This document shows, piece by piece, positions 22,491 through 29,851 of a stretch of 29,851 nt of DNA. The notes under the pieces were generated by a model. The model had not been told where the DNA came from. It searched no databases and saw only the letters and a program-made list of their open reading frames with translations. Origin of the DNA: an uncultured Lachnospiraceae bacterium (GTDB taxonomy: Bacteria > Bacillota > Clostridia > Lachnospirales > Lachnospiraceae); the NCBI GenBank assembly GCA_910580195.1, contig CAJTWA010000052.1:1-29851 (forward strand), in the 5' to 3' direction. Position 1 is the stretch's first letter, and every line of letters begins with the position of its first letter. The position numbers were made by a program, and so were the translations under genes.

Positions 22491-23642
22491 ATGAAGATAT
22501 TTGATGTGATTAAATACGAAGGAGGCAATGATGTTTTCGTGTGGAAATTTCCGGGGGAGGATTTTAACACGCTTTCCCAACTAGTCGTACATGAATCTCA
22601 GGAAGCAATTTTTTTTAAAGATGGGAAGGCTTTGGATATTTTCAATGCTGGGAAATATACATTACATTCCCAGAATATACCCCTGATAAGAAGGCTGGTT
22701 AATTTACCTTTTAATGGGGAATCCCCGTTCCATTGTGAAGTATACTTTATCAACAAAGTTGTTTCTATGGATATTTCATGGGAAACAAGCAGCCCGATAC
22801 CTATACAGGATGCATTATATAAAATCATCATTCCTGTGTGGGCAAGTGGGCAGTTTGCCATCAGGGTAAGCGACAGCAAAAAGCTGCTGGTTAAATTAGT
22901 CGGGACAATAGGGCAATTTGACCAGCAGACAGTAAAAAGATATTTTAAAGGGATTCTCCTTACAAATATTAAGGACTACATTGCAACGCAATTTGTGCAA
23001 AAACAAGTTTCATTTTTGGAAATACATTCCCATTTGAAAGAGATATCAAATGGGATACAAAACCAGTTAGCACGGGAGTTTTTAGGGTATGGAATCGAAC
23101 TGGTTAATTTTAATGTACATGAGATTACCCCGCCAGATGATGACCCATCTTATGCCCAGTTAAAAAATGCATTGGCAAAAAAGGCTGAAATGTCAGTCAT
23201 GGGATACGATTACCAACAGGAAAGGACGTTTGATATTCTTGACAGGGCAGCAGCGAATGAAGGGATAGCCTCTGATATCATGGGCGCAGGGCTGGGATTT
23301 GGCATGGGCGCTAACCTTGGCGGCATGATTAATAATGCAATGGGAAATGCTATGCCTAATGTCCAGATGGCAAAACAGCCTGTTAGGGATGATATGGTAA
23401 AATGTCCGAATTGCGGAAGGGAGAACCCAAAAGATGCTAAATTTTGTTTGGAATGTGGACAAAAAGTAGAGAAGCCCCAAAACGAAAACATGGTTGTTTG
23501 CCCAGCATGTGGGGCTACAGTGCCAGAAGCCAAATTTTGTCTGGAATGTGGGCATAAATTTTTGGCAGTTTGCCCAGCGTGCGGGGCACAGTTGGTTCCG
23601 GGCGCTAAGTTCTGTTTGGAATGTGGGCAGAAAATAGAATAA
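22491..23642 (+). CDS. SPFH-domain (YdjI-like, virion-core-protein type) protein with three C-terminal zinc ribbons
   Basis: This 383-aa protein has an SPFH/band-7-like domain over about residues 20-240. It is followed by a Gly/Met/Asn-rich linker (about 262-290) and three double-CxxC zinc ribbons near 304-325, 337-357 and 361-382, each of the CPxCG...KFCLECG type. B. subtilis YdjI, of similar design, recruits the phage-shock protein PspA to stressed membranes. No PspA gene lies here, but a zinc-ribbon partner and a membrane protein follow. It starts 26 bp after the Lgt gene with GAGGAATAAGG upstream, so it is probably part of the same operon. Confidence 0.88.
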   Translation: MKIFDVIKYEGGNDVFVWKFPGEDFNTLSQLVVHESQEAIFFKDGKALDIFNAGKYTLHSQNIPLIRRLVNLPFNGESPFHCEVYFINKVVSMDISWETSSPIPIQDALYKIIIPVWASGQFAIRVSDSKKLLVKLVGTIGQFDQQTVKRYFKGILLTNIKDYIATQFVQKQVSFLEIHSHLKEISNGIQNQLAREFLGYGIELVNFNVHEITPPDDDPSYAQLKNALAKKAEMSVMGYDYQQERTFDILDRAAANEGIASDIMGAGLGFGMGANLGGMINNAMGNAMPNVQMAKQPVRDDMVKCPNCGRENPKDAKFCLECGQKVEKPQNENMVVCPACGATVPEAKFCLECGHKFLAVCPACGAQLVPGAKFCLECGQKIE

Positions 23643-23664
23643 ATGTGTAAAGGATGAAGAGCAG

Positions 23665-24792
23665 ATGGTATTAAAGAAAATATTTTGCCCTAATTGCGGT
23701 AAGCAAACACAGGTGAACGAAGAAAAGGAGTTTTGCTTTTGCTTGGAATGTGGATATAAAATTCTGCTGCAGGCTAATTCATCTTTCAAGGATGAAAGCC
23801 TCGAGGAAGTTGGAAGTAAATCTATGCAGGAGGGGAAAGGGGCAGACGATGGTAATTTGGTGGAAGAAAAATTAAAAGAAGTAGAATTCTACTACAGCTT
23901 AAGTTTAGAGAAAAAAGAATCCGAAAAGCCAGAAGAAGAACCCATATATTATTTAAAAGCGCAAGACTTGTTAGTGGATTTATCACAGCAATATCCAGAA
24001 GACTATAGGATATGGTGGGAACTTAGCAAACCGCTGGATTTTATGAGGGTGTCTGCAAATATTAATGTGCCAAGCCAATGCGGCATTAATGAAAATTATT
24101 TTGGAAGGGCCCTTGATTTGGCAGGGCTAGAGGATAAAAAAAGGCTTATCGATGCATATGATAAATATGTGGCTGAAAAGAAAGCCATATCATCTTTATT
24201 GGAAAAAGAAAAGGAACGGGAGGAACAGGAAAAAAGAAGGAAAAGGCAAATAGAGCAGCAAAGATTAGAAGAAGAGAGGAAAAGGAAGGAGGCATTGGAA
24301 GCCGAGGAAGAGGAGAGAAGAATTAGGGAGAAGGAAGAAGAAAAGAGGAAGAAAGAAGAAGCCATACAGCGGGGGCTTCAGCTAAGCGCAGATTTGTGGA
24401 GAAATTTAGAGGCAAAAGATTACTCCTTGATTGATGCCAAATATTTTCAGCTTCAGGAAGGGGAACAAACAATAATAGGGGTGTTCCGGACAGTATCGAA
24501 TGTCCTGTATTTAATGTCATTCCGTATTGAGCGAGGGAAGAATAATGCGGTATACCGTGACCAGACAATAAGCATTAAGTTTGATAAGGATGGTTTTGCA
24601 CTAAAATTTAACAATCAGCCGTTAAAGATGAAAGGGATGTTACCGCCAAACGATAGGCTCCGTGTAGTAAATAACGGCCTAGGAGGATATTCCGTGAACC
24701 ATATGGAATTGCTTAAAAATGATGGGTTCATAAATAGGATTATGGAAAATTCCAAAAAGCCATTTATCTCATTTAACAAGATATTTTTATAA
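23665..24792 (+). CDS. Zinc-ribbon protein with long charged coiled coil
   Basis: A 375-aa cytosolic protein. A zinc ribbon at the N-terminus (CPNCG at 8-12, CLECG at 26-30) is followed by an acidic linker, a helical TPR-like part (YYLKAQDLLVDLSQQYPEDY, near 110-130), a long Glu/Lys/Arg coiled coil (about 175-245) and a compact C-terminal domain (about 255-375) that I do not recognise. The N-terminal ribbon resembles those of the preceding SPFH protein, suggesting a shared metal or partner. It starts 22 bp after the SPFH gene. Function unknown; a scaffold or adaptor role at the membrane is inference. Confidence 0.8.
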   Translation: MVLKKIFCPNCGKQTQVNEEKEFCFCLECGYKILLQANSSFKDESLEEVGSKSMQEGKGADDGNLVEEKLKEVEFYYSLSLEKKESEKPEEEPIYYLKAQDLLVDLSQQYPEDYRIWWELSKPLDFMRVSANINVPSQCGINENYFGRALDLAGLEDKKRLIDAYDKYVAEKKAISSLLEKEKEREEQEKRRKRQIEQQRLEEERKRKEALEAEEEERRIREKEEEKRKKEEAIQRGLQLSADLWRNLEAKDYSLIDAKYFQLQEGEQTIIGVFRTVSNVLYLMSFRIERGKNNAVYRDQTISIKFDKDGFALKFNNQPLKMKGMLPPNDRLRVVNNGLGGYSVNHMELLKNDGFINRIMENSKKPFISFNKIFL

Positions 24793-24876
24793 AAAACAGA
24801 AACAGTACAAGGCACATATACCCGGAAAATAATCACGGGCAGAGGATGAAAAGAGTTCATAATTAGGAGGAAAACG

Positions 24877-25524
24877 ATGGATTTTGATTTATTGTCAATG
24901 AAATTAAGGGCTAAGGATTTGATGAAAAGTACAGTGCCAAGCCCACGGATTGTCGGGTTGGTACAAGGGGGGATTACTTTTGGGTTTGTAATGGGAGTTT
25001 ACTTCATATCTTTTCGGAATATGGATACATATAGAGGGTTCTTATATTTAGCTATACTGGAATTGCTGTACTTGAATTTCCGTGCATCTTCCCCTTGGTA
25101 TTGCCTGAAGGTTTCTAGGGAAGAAAAAACGGCTGTCAGTGATGCATTTGCTGCTTTCAAGAAAAAAGCCCTAAAAGTATTTATGGTAGGGTTATTGAAA
25201 GATATTTGTATTCTTATCGGTATGTGTTTGCTTTTGGTTGGTTTTATTTTTCCCTTTTATTGGTTTCGGTTTGCGACTTATGTAGTAAACGATTACGATG
25301 AAATCAGTGTATTTGGTGCATTTGGCAAAAGCAGGGAGCTGCTGAAAGGGCATTATATGGAATTGCTAAAAATAGATATGAGCAATCTGGGGTGGTTTGC
25401 TTTGGCATATTTCACTTCTGGATTGGCCTGTTTTTATGTAAAACCTTACACCACATTATTGTATGCAGAGTACTATGATTATTTGAAGGGGCAGGCTGAA
25501 CTATTCGGAGCTGGGACTGAATAG
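24877..25524 (+). CDS. DUF975-family integral membrane protein
   Basis: A 215-aa protein with four to five membrane helices. It shows family features: LRAKDLMK near the start, a FPFYWFRFATYVVNDYDE segment (about 127-145), the KSRELLKGHYMELLKIDMSN loop and a closing PYTTLLYAEYYDYLKG. DUF975 proteins are common in Firmicutes and often sit with regulators or stress genes; no molecular activity is known to me. AGGAGG lies 7 nt before ATG. It follows the zinc-ribbon gene after 84 bp without a terminator and is probably the last gene of the envelope cluster. Confidence 0.85.
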   Translation: MDFDLLSMKLRAKDLMKSTVPSPRIVGLVQGGITFGFVMGVYFISFRNMDTYRGFLYLAILELLYLNFRASSPWYCLKVSREEKTAVSDAFAAFKKKALKVFMVGLLKDICILIGMCLLLVGFIFPFYWFRFATYVVNDYDEISVFGAFGKSRELLKGHYMELLKIDMSNLGWFALAYFTSGLACFYVKPYTTLLYAEYYDYLKGQAELFGAGTE

Positions 25525-25543
25525 GATATAGGGCAAGAATATA

Positions 25544-25581
25544 TTCTTCCGGAAAGTGGCAGCAGGCATTTTCCGGAAGAA
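25544..25581. other. Perfect 12-bp inverted repeat after DUF975 gene
   Basis: TTCTTCCGGAAA (25544-25555) and TTTCCGGAAGAA (25570-25581) flank a 14-nt loop. Each arm contains the self-complementary TTCCGGAA. No T-tract follows, so it may be a weak terminator or a pair of protein-binding sites before the next gene. Confidence 0.65.
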
Positions 25582-25636
25582 GAGGTGAGAGGCGTAGAGG
25601 CGGAAATGGCAGCCAGTTCTGGAGGAACATTTTAAA

Positions 25637-26352
25637 ATGATTGAAGCGGAGAGCCTGATTCTTGGTAAGGCAAAGTTTTCAGAAAGCCGATTCACGTTTT
25701 ATTTGGAAAGGTGTTTAGAAAATATAAATGCCAAAATAATCTTGTGCTGGCCGGAGAGGTTTAACAGCGGAGCGATTATAAATAATGGTTACTTGTTATT
25801 AAGCGGTTCCAATATTTTTCAATTTGATGTCTTTTTGCTAAATGCCGAAAAATTAGATGATAATATGTGCCGCCTGCATTATACAGGACTAAAAAAACAG
25901 ACATTATTTTTGACAAAACAGGCATTGCCAATGAGTTGATGGAACTGCGCCTGACAGGAAATTTGTGGAGCGATGATATACCATACCTTGAAAAGACATA
26001 CTGGTATCACGCGAATATGACAGGCAAGTACCTGAAAAGAAAGGACTATTTCAAGTTGAATCATGTTCTGCATACAATGTTTGAAACACATATGTCTATG
26101 CTGCTTGCCGGCTTTGATAAAATCACATGGGGAGGAAGTGCGAATAAATTACATTTTATTCCCGTAGGGAAACAGGCACATTTAAAAAAATATTACTGCC
26201 CTGAAAACCTTGGAGGCGTGGAGCAGAATTTGATAAGCTGCATGAGATGGTTTCAGGCAGATGCAAAAGAGGTTTATGGCATAAAGGGATTGGACTATTC
26301 CGCATATTTGGGAGATACAATAATCAATAGCTGGCTCAAAGAGATGGGATAA
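25637..26352 (+). pseudogene. Nucleotidyltransferase-like protein, reading frame broken (or -1 frameshifted) at an A7 run
   Basis: Two overlapping frames together form one protein of about 238 aa. The first (25637 onwards, 100 aa alone) carries an NTase-like strand region (FDVFLLNAEKLDD, YTGLKK). The second, in the -1 frame, continues with TDIIFDKTGIANELMELR and a helical domain (YWYHANMTGKYLKRKDYFKL) like the C-terminal part of aminoglycoside 6-adenylyltransferase-type proteins. The switch falls at CTAAAAAAACAG (A7 at 25891-25897). The in-frame heptamer A-AAA-AAA is a potential slippery site, so mutation, sequencing error, transcript slippage and programmed frameshifting all remain possible. 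GGAGGA lies 11 nt before ATG. The family call is tentative. Confidence 0.6.
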
Positions 26353-26382
26353 TAAAATCTAATTTTAGCGGAAATATCTAAG

Positions 26383-26484
26383 CATATCATTGTAGGGTGG
26401 GATTTCTGGTTCAGCTTTGCAAAAGAAGGAAAACTGGCAGTTGTGTTTTCGGAAATTTCAGATTATAATGATAACAGACAATGA
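26383..26484 (+). pseudogene. RadC C-terminal remnant, copy 1
   Basis: The last 33 codons of a RadC-like gene (HIIVG, WFSFAKEGKLAVV, EISDYNDNR) end at TGA 26482-26484, without the metal-binding part. The same tail occurs at 27952-28047. It is fused to unrelated sequence on its left. Confidence 0.75.
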
Positions 26485-26527
26485 AGGCGGTTAAAGTGCA
26501 GGCGTGGACGCGCAGCAAGGAGAATTT

Positions 26528-27361
26528 ATGGCAAAGACACAATGGCATCCAGCTTTTTGTGCCGCAATGCGGTTGGAATTAAAAGATAACAGGTCGCTGC
26601 AGTTTATAAATGAGTTTAATTTAACGGAAAAACCATTGGAAGTTGATATGCTGATTATCAATAAACCTTCCGGGGTGGAAATTGAGAATGGGATTGGGGA
26701 ATTTTTTGAAGGCCATAATCTGGTGGAATATAAAAGCCCTACAGACCATAACTTCAACCAGTTTTCCATTTGCCAGGCGCTGGCTTACACATATTATTAT
26801 TGCGACAGATACCAGACCTGGGATGTGACCCTGTCCCTGATTGTCAGTAAAGAGAATTTCAATATATTAAACTGGCTTAGTTCCCAGGGGATGGAATATA
26901 CCCAGAGGCATAAAGGGATCTATACGCTTCATGGGATAAGTTTTTTGAAGGTGCAGATAGTAGTAACGGAAGAAATAGATTCTGATCTCTTTCAGTGGCT
27001 GTCTGCGCTGACGGATAAGCTGACGGAAGAGAAGGCAAGAAATCTTGTGGCGACAGCCTATGGATTGACCCAAAACGAAGATAAGCGGCTGGCAGAGGCG
27101 ATTGTGCAGGTTCTTACATCCGCAAATGAAGAAGTGTTTGAAAAAATGAAGGAGGATGACGTTATGGCATCAGCATTGATGGAATTAATGAAACCGGAAG
27201 TAGAAAAATATGCGGAAAAATATGCGGAAGAATATGCGAAAGAAACATATGCAAAACAGGCGAGAATCATGCTTCAGCGTGGGGAAGATAACGAGTATAT
27301 CAAATTGCTTACCAATTTGACGGATCAGGAGATTGAGGCGTTGCGGCAAGCTGAGCGGTAA
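26528..27361 (+). CDS. Rpn-family/PD-(D/E)XK nuclease-like protein
   Basis: A 277-aa protein of the Rpn/transposase-associated nuclease type common in Lachnospiraceae. Candidate catalytic residues follow the PD-(D/E)XK pattern: Asp40 in LEVDMLII, then Glu67 and Lys69 in NLVEYKS. The N-terminus QWHPAFCAAMRLEL is typical of this group. A charged heptad-like segment (KYAEKYAEEYAKE) lies near the C-terminus. Such proteins are linked to recombination-promoting DNA cleavage. ATG 26528 has AAGGAG 6 nt upstream; the frame is open from 26504 but lacks a ribosome site. It is framed by two RadC remnants and ends at a terminator inside a dispersed repeat. Confidence 0.82.
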   Translation: MAKTQWHPAFCAAMRLELKDNRSLQFINEFNLTEKPLEVDMLIINKPSGVEIENGIGEFFEGHNLVEYKSPTDHNFNQFSICQALAYTYYYCDRYQTWDVTLSLIVSKENFNILNWLSSQGMEYTQRHKGIYTLHGISFLKVQIVVTEEIDSDLFQWLSALTDKLTEEKARNLVATAYGLTQNEDKRLAEAIVQVLTSANEEVFEKMKEDDVMASALMELMKPEVEKYAEKYAEEYAKETYAKQARIMLQRGEDNEYIKLLTNLTDQEIEALRQAER

Positions 27362-27370
27362 ATAAAGTCT

Positions 27371-27510
27371 ATGCAAAAGTTTACGCAAGCATCTGGAATA
27401 CTCATTGAAAAAGTAAAAAAGCAAATAGAGAAGGCGCAAAAGCCAATAAATTGCACAGCTATGGGGATGCCTGTAGCTGTCTTTTTGTGTTTTGCGGAAT
27501 GATAAAATAA
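27371..27510 (+). repeat. Dispersed repeat containing a terminator, copy 2
   Basis: Homologous to 16644-16800, beginning ATGCAAAAG and including the terminator hairpin. It starts 10 bp after the Rpn-like stop codon. Confidence 0.7.
27455..27486 (+). terminator. Intrinsic terminator after the Rpn-like gene
   Basis: An 11-bp stem (27455-27465 with 27470-27480, containing wobble pairs) is followed by CTTTTTG. Confidence 0.8.
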
Positions 27511-27542
27511 AAAGGGCGCACCTGGATTGGGGCGCCTTGAAA

Positions 27543-27905
27543 ATGAGATATGACGCGAAAACGGAGCTTTGGATGCCAATGGAGATTAAGGGTGTCAAAG
27601 GGTATTTTAACGACATGAGGATAGGCAGGGACACGGTGCCAGAGGCGTTCCATTTTTGGGAACTGGCAGACGGGGACAGTGATGGGACGCTCTGCCGTTA
27701 TAAGCCGGGCGTCCTAAAAAACATAGCGGCCCCTGCTTATTTTTGTGCGGACGGGGAATCAATTTTCATAATAAAAAATGGCGGTAAAAAGGAGGGAAAT
27801 CCTTATCCGGGCGTTGCTGTGCGGGGCGGCGGGGATTGTGCTTGCCCAGAACCATCCAGGGGGATTGCCGGATCCTTCAAGGGAGGATGTCAGCGTGACA
27901 GATAA
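27543..27905 (+). pseudogene. LPD28-domain fragment fused to out-of-frame RadC sequence
   Basis: The first 60 or so residues match the LPD28 (large polyvalent protein-associated) domain of mobile elements: LWMPMEIKGVKGYFNDMRIG, then a DTVPEAFHFWELADGDSDG segment and CRYKPG. The expected continuation is lost after about 27715. From about 27778 the frame runs through RadC sequence in the wrong register until TAG. No good ribosome site precedes ATG 27543. It is read as a recombination product; LPD28 proteins belong to conjugative or phage-like elements. Confidence 0.65.
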
Positions 27906-28047
27906 GGTGCGGGCGGCCTCGGAGTTTATAGGCATCCAGCTATACGACCACATTATTGTTGGGAGGGATTCCTGGTTCAGTTTTGCAAAGGAAGGGAAAC
28001 TGGCGGTTGTGCTTCCAGAAATTTCAGATTATAATGATAACAGATAA
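27778..28047 (+). pseudogene. RadC C-terminal (JAB/MPN domain) fragment, copy 2
   Basis: The 89 codons from ATG 27778 correspond to the last half of RadC-type proteins: REILIRALLCGAAGIVLAQN, HPGG, PSREDVSVT and LYDHIIVG. A TAA lies two codons before the ATG, so the N-terminal HhH part is absent. The metal motif HxHPSG reads QNHPGG: the first metal histidine is Gln and Ser is Gly, so activity is unlikely. The tail is the same as that of the remnant at 26383-26484. Confidence 0.82.
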
Positions 28048-28107
28048 ATGCGGGATTGTGCCTGCAAAGACGCAAAAGACATCCATTATCAGGAGCTTGC
28101 GGAGGGA

Positions 28108-28467
28108 GTAAGGCATTTTAAGGAAGAAAAGGGGTATGGCAGCATCCTCAAAACAGCATATGAAGAGAACCCGTTTCCTGATGAAATGCCGAAACAGTGT
28201 GGCCGCAAGAAGAAAAGCAAAGCATTAAATTTGATTTGCAAGCTGGATAAATACAAGGAATCAGTCTGTCTGGTTACAAAAGATTTAAATGTTCCATTTG
28301 ACAACAATCAGGCGGAGCGGGATATCCGTCTTGTTAAAGTAAAGGGCAAGGTTTTTGGCTGCTTCCGAAATGAATCAGGGGCAAATGAATATTTAACAAT
28401 TATGAGTTGCGTCGCCACTGCGAAAAATCATGGAATCAATATGTTACAGCTATCAGAGAAACATTAA
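28108..28467 (+). pseudogene. IS66-family transposase, C-terminal fragment
   Basis: The frame is open from 28048, but recognisable IS66 sequence starts near 28108. It shows a basic linker (CGRKKKSKALNL), LDKYKES and the terminal catalytic block VPFDNNQAERDIRLVKVKGK, with the DDE glutamate in the AER triplet, then VFGCFRNESGANEYL. IS66 transposases are about 500 aa, so roughly three quarters is missing. No terminal repeat was identified. It is joined directly to the RadC fragment. Confidence 0.88.
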
Positions 28468-28508
28468 AATGGGAATCCCTTTCATTCATTCCTGTATATA
28501 TCCAGTAG

Positions 28509-28537
28509 TTGTAAAGCGTACAAAATCAGTATATAAC
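28509..28537 (+). promoter_or_regulatory. Probable promoter of the RpiR-type regulator
   Basis: TTGTAA (28509-28514) and TATAAC (28532-28537) with a 17-bp spacer, 33 bp before the start codon. Confidence 0.55.
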
Positions 28538-28570
28538 CAAAGCATCTAAATACGTTGGAGGAAATACAGT

Positions 28571-29284
28571 ATGTTTTCGTATGAAGAAATACAAAAGTAC
28601 AGCGAAACAGATATTCGTATTTACAAATATATTGTTTCTGATATTGACAAAATACAATACATGACTATTAGAGAGCTTGCAAAAGAACTCCAAGTATCTA
28701 CGTCTACCATATTGCGCTTTTGCAATAAAAATAATTTTGACGGCTATTCTGAATTTAAAGAAGCTCTGAAAGAAGAGATTACCTTGCAGGCTGCCTGCCC
28801 GCCTATGGAAGATTTGCAGGAACTTTCGGATTTTTTTACAAGGGCAAATTCAAGTGCCTTTGAGGAAAAATTATTGTTTGCGGTTGACGTGCTTAGAAAA
28901 GCTGATTTGATAATCTTTATCGGAATGGGTTCATCAGGGACATTAGCAAAATACGGAGCAAGATATTTTTCCAATATGGGGCATTTTGCCGTAGGGCTTG
29001 AAGATGTGTTTTATCCGATAGAAACGTTCCACTGGAAGAACACAGCCGTAATAGCATTATCGGAAAGCGGTGAAACGGAAAAATTGGTTGAAGCAGCCAG
29101 CCAATTCAAGAAAAAGAATTGTTGTGTACTAAGTCTTACCAATTCCCCGTTATCGACTTTAGCAAAATTATCAGATTGGAATTTTGCTTATAACTTAAAT
29201 ACTAAACGGATTAACGGGGGATATAACGGAACAACACAGATTCCCGTCATTTTTGTTATTGAAACGCTTGCAAAAAGAATATAA
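28571..29284 (+). CDS. MurR/RpiR-family transcriptional regulator with SIS domain
   Basis: A 237-aa sugar-phosphate-responsive regulator. The N-terminal helix-turn-helix (about 1-75) contains MTIRELAKELQVSTSTILRF, followed by CNKNNFDGYSEFK. The C-terminal SIS domain (about 100-237) binds phosphosugars and shows LIIFIGMGSSGTLAKYGARY, VIALSESGETEKLVEA and VLSLTNSPLSTLAKLSDWNF. It probably controls a nearby amino-sugar or sugar operon; only the next gene, a sugar acetyltransferase, is visible. GGAGG lies 10 nt before ATG. A strong terminator separates it from the acetyltransferase gene. Confidence 0.92.
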   Translation: MFSYEEIQKYSETDIRIYKYIVSDIDKIQYMTIRELAKELQVSTSTILRFCNKNNFDGYSEFKEALKEEITLQAACPPMEDLQELSDFFTRANSSAFEEKLLFAVDVLRKADLIIFIGMGSSGTLAKYGARYFSNMGHFAVGLEDVFYPIETFHWKNTAVIALSESGETEKLVEAASQFKKKNCCVLSLTNSPLSTLAKLSDWNFAYNLNTKRINGGYNGTTQIPVIFVIETLAKRI

Positions 29285-29292
29285 GGGAACAG

Positions 29293-29322
29293 CCTGTTAC
29301 TTGCTTTGTAACAGGTTTTTTT
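29293..29322 (+). terminator. Intrinsic terminator after RpiR-type gene
   Basis: CCTGTTAC (29293-29300) and GTAACAGG (29308-29315) form a perfect 8-bp stem, followed by seven T. Confidence 0.95.
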
Positions 29323-29348
29323 CTACTATGAAGCATGGAGGTGATATT

Positions 29349-29851
29349 ATGGCTGAATTAGAAAAATGTATGGCGGGAGAATATTATAACTGCCATGATA
29401 AAATCTTTTTGGATATAAAAAGTCATGCAAGAAAATTATTGCAGAAATATAATGCCCTTGCATATGAGCAGAAAGCAGAAAAAATAAATATCTTAAAACA
29501 GTTGTTCGGAGGAATTGGCACAAATGTATCTGTCGGGCTTCCATTTATCTGCGATTACGGAAGAAATATCTATGTGGGAAACAATGTTTCCGTGAACATG
29601 AATTGCACATTCGTAGATTGCAACAAAATAACGATTGGCGATAATGTACTGATTGCTTCAAATGTGCAGCTTTATACAGCAACACACCCTGTAGAACTTT
29701 CCGAACGGCTTACACCAAACTGGAATATGGACACAGAACAGTATTTCTGCCGTACCTACGCATTACCAATAAAAATTGGAAATGGCTGTTGGTTAGGGGG
29801 AGGTGTCATTGTCCTTCCGGGTGTAACAATAGGTGACGGTTCTGTTATAGG
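29349..29851 (+). CDS. Sugar O-acetyltransferase (maltose/galactoside type), 3' end beyond window
   Basis: The first 167 codons of a hexapeptide acetyltransferase: MAGEYYNCHD, KLLQKYN, then LPFICDYGRNIYVGNNVSVN, ITIGDNVLIASNVQLYTATH with the catalytic His, and KIGNGCWLGGGVIVLPGVTI. This is the same family as the enzyme at 10941 but clearly diverged in sequence and with a more AT-rich coding style, so it is not a recent duplicate. The ribosome site GGAGGTGA (29337-29344) lies 4 nt before ATG. It runs off the right edge. Confidence 0.92.
   Translation, partial: MAELEKCMAGEYYNCHDKIFLDIKSHARKLLQKYNALAYEQKAEKINILKQLFGGIGTNVSVGLPFICDYGRNIYVGNNVSVNMNCTFVDCNKITIGDNVLIASNVQLYTATHPVELSERLTPNWNMDTEQYFCRTYALPIKIGNGCWLGGGVIVLPGVTIGDGSVI

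Overview
The window reads as a chromosomal stretch of a motile, spore-forming, anaerobic gut-type Clostridia, most likely Lachnospiraceae. The pointers are moderate GC with strong AGGAGG ribosome sites, an alpha/beta-type small acid-soluble spore protein, a PdaA-type cortex deacetylase, two large Cache-type chemoreceptors, AraC-type sugar regulators, DUF975 and LPD28 domains, Rpn-type nucleases and abundant intergenic palindromes. The taxonomic call is inference from gene style. No rRNA, tRNA or CRISPR array was seen.

Layout. 1-1170 is a decayed end: the tail of an unidentified protein, a radical-SAM fragment and an IS256-type transposase fragment. 1170-5430 holds independent housekeeping or accessory genes: an SDR reductase, a DUF6891 protein, a family-4 uracil-DNA glycosylase, an AraC/GyrI-type regulator followed by a 34-bp tandem repeat array, and a CYTH triphosphatase. 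Three of these (SDR, UDG, CYTH), plus the DJ-1 gene further right, carry the same roughly 40-nt leader directly before the start codon. 5518-16080 holds the first chemoreceptor, the spore protein, a divergent AraC regulator/GH13 glucosidase pair with a duplicated leader element, a maltose-type O-acetyltransferase, DJ-1, PdaA, the second chemoreceptor and an XRE regulator/membrane protein pair with a good operator palindrome. 16080-17170 is mostly non-coding and holds a 160-bp palindromic element and a terminator-bearing repeat.

17170-25530 is the most unusual part. A leftward XRE regulator with paired TACTAAAGTA operators faces a long rightward run. That run encodes a 942-aa Ig-like/GLUG surface protein, a 14-cysteine lipoprotein preceded by three 49-bp tandem repeats, an Lgt-like prolipoprotein diacylglyceryl transferase coupled to it, an SPFH (YdjI-like) protein with three zinc ribbons, a zinc-ribbon/coiled-coil protein and a DUF975 membrane protein. 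It looks like a cell-envelope locus in which a specialised lipoprotein travels with its own lipidation enzyme and membrane-scaffold proteins. I regard it as the best candidate for an undescribed system.

25630-28470 is an accessory graveyard: a nucleotidyltransferase-like gene interrupted at an A7 run, two RadC 3' remnants sharing the same C-terminal tail, an Rpn/PD-(D/E)XK nuclease, an LPD28 fragment and an IS66 transposase C-terminus. The window closes with an RpiR-type sugar regulator and the start of a second sugar O-acetyltransferase, which runs off the edge.
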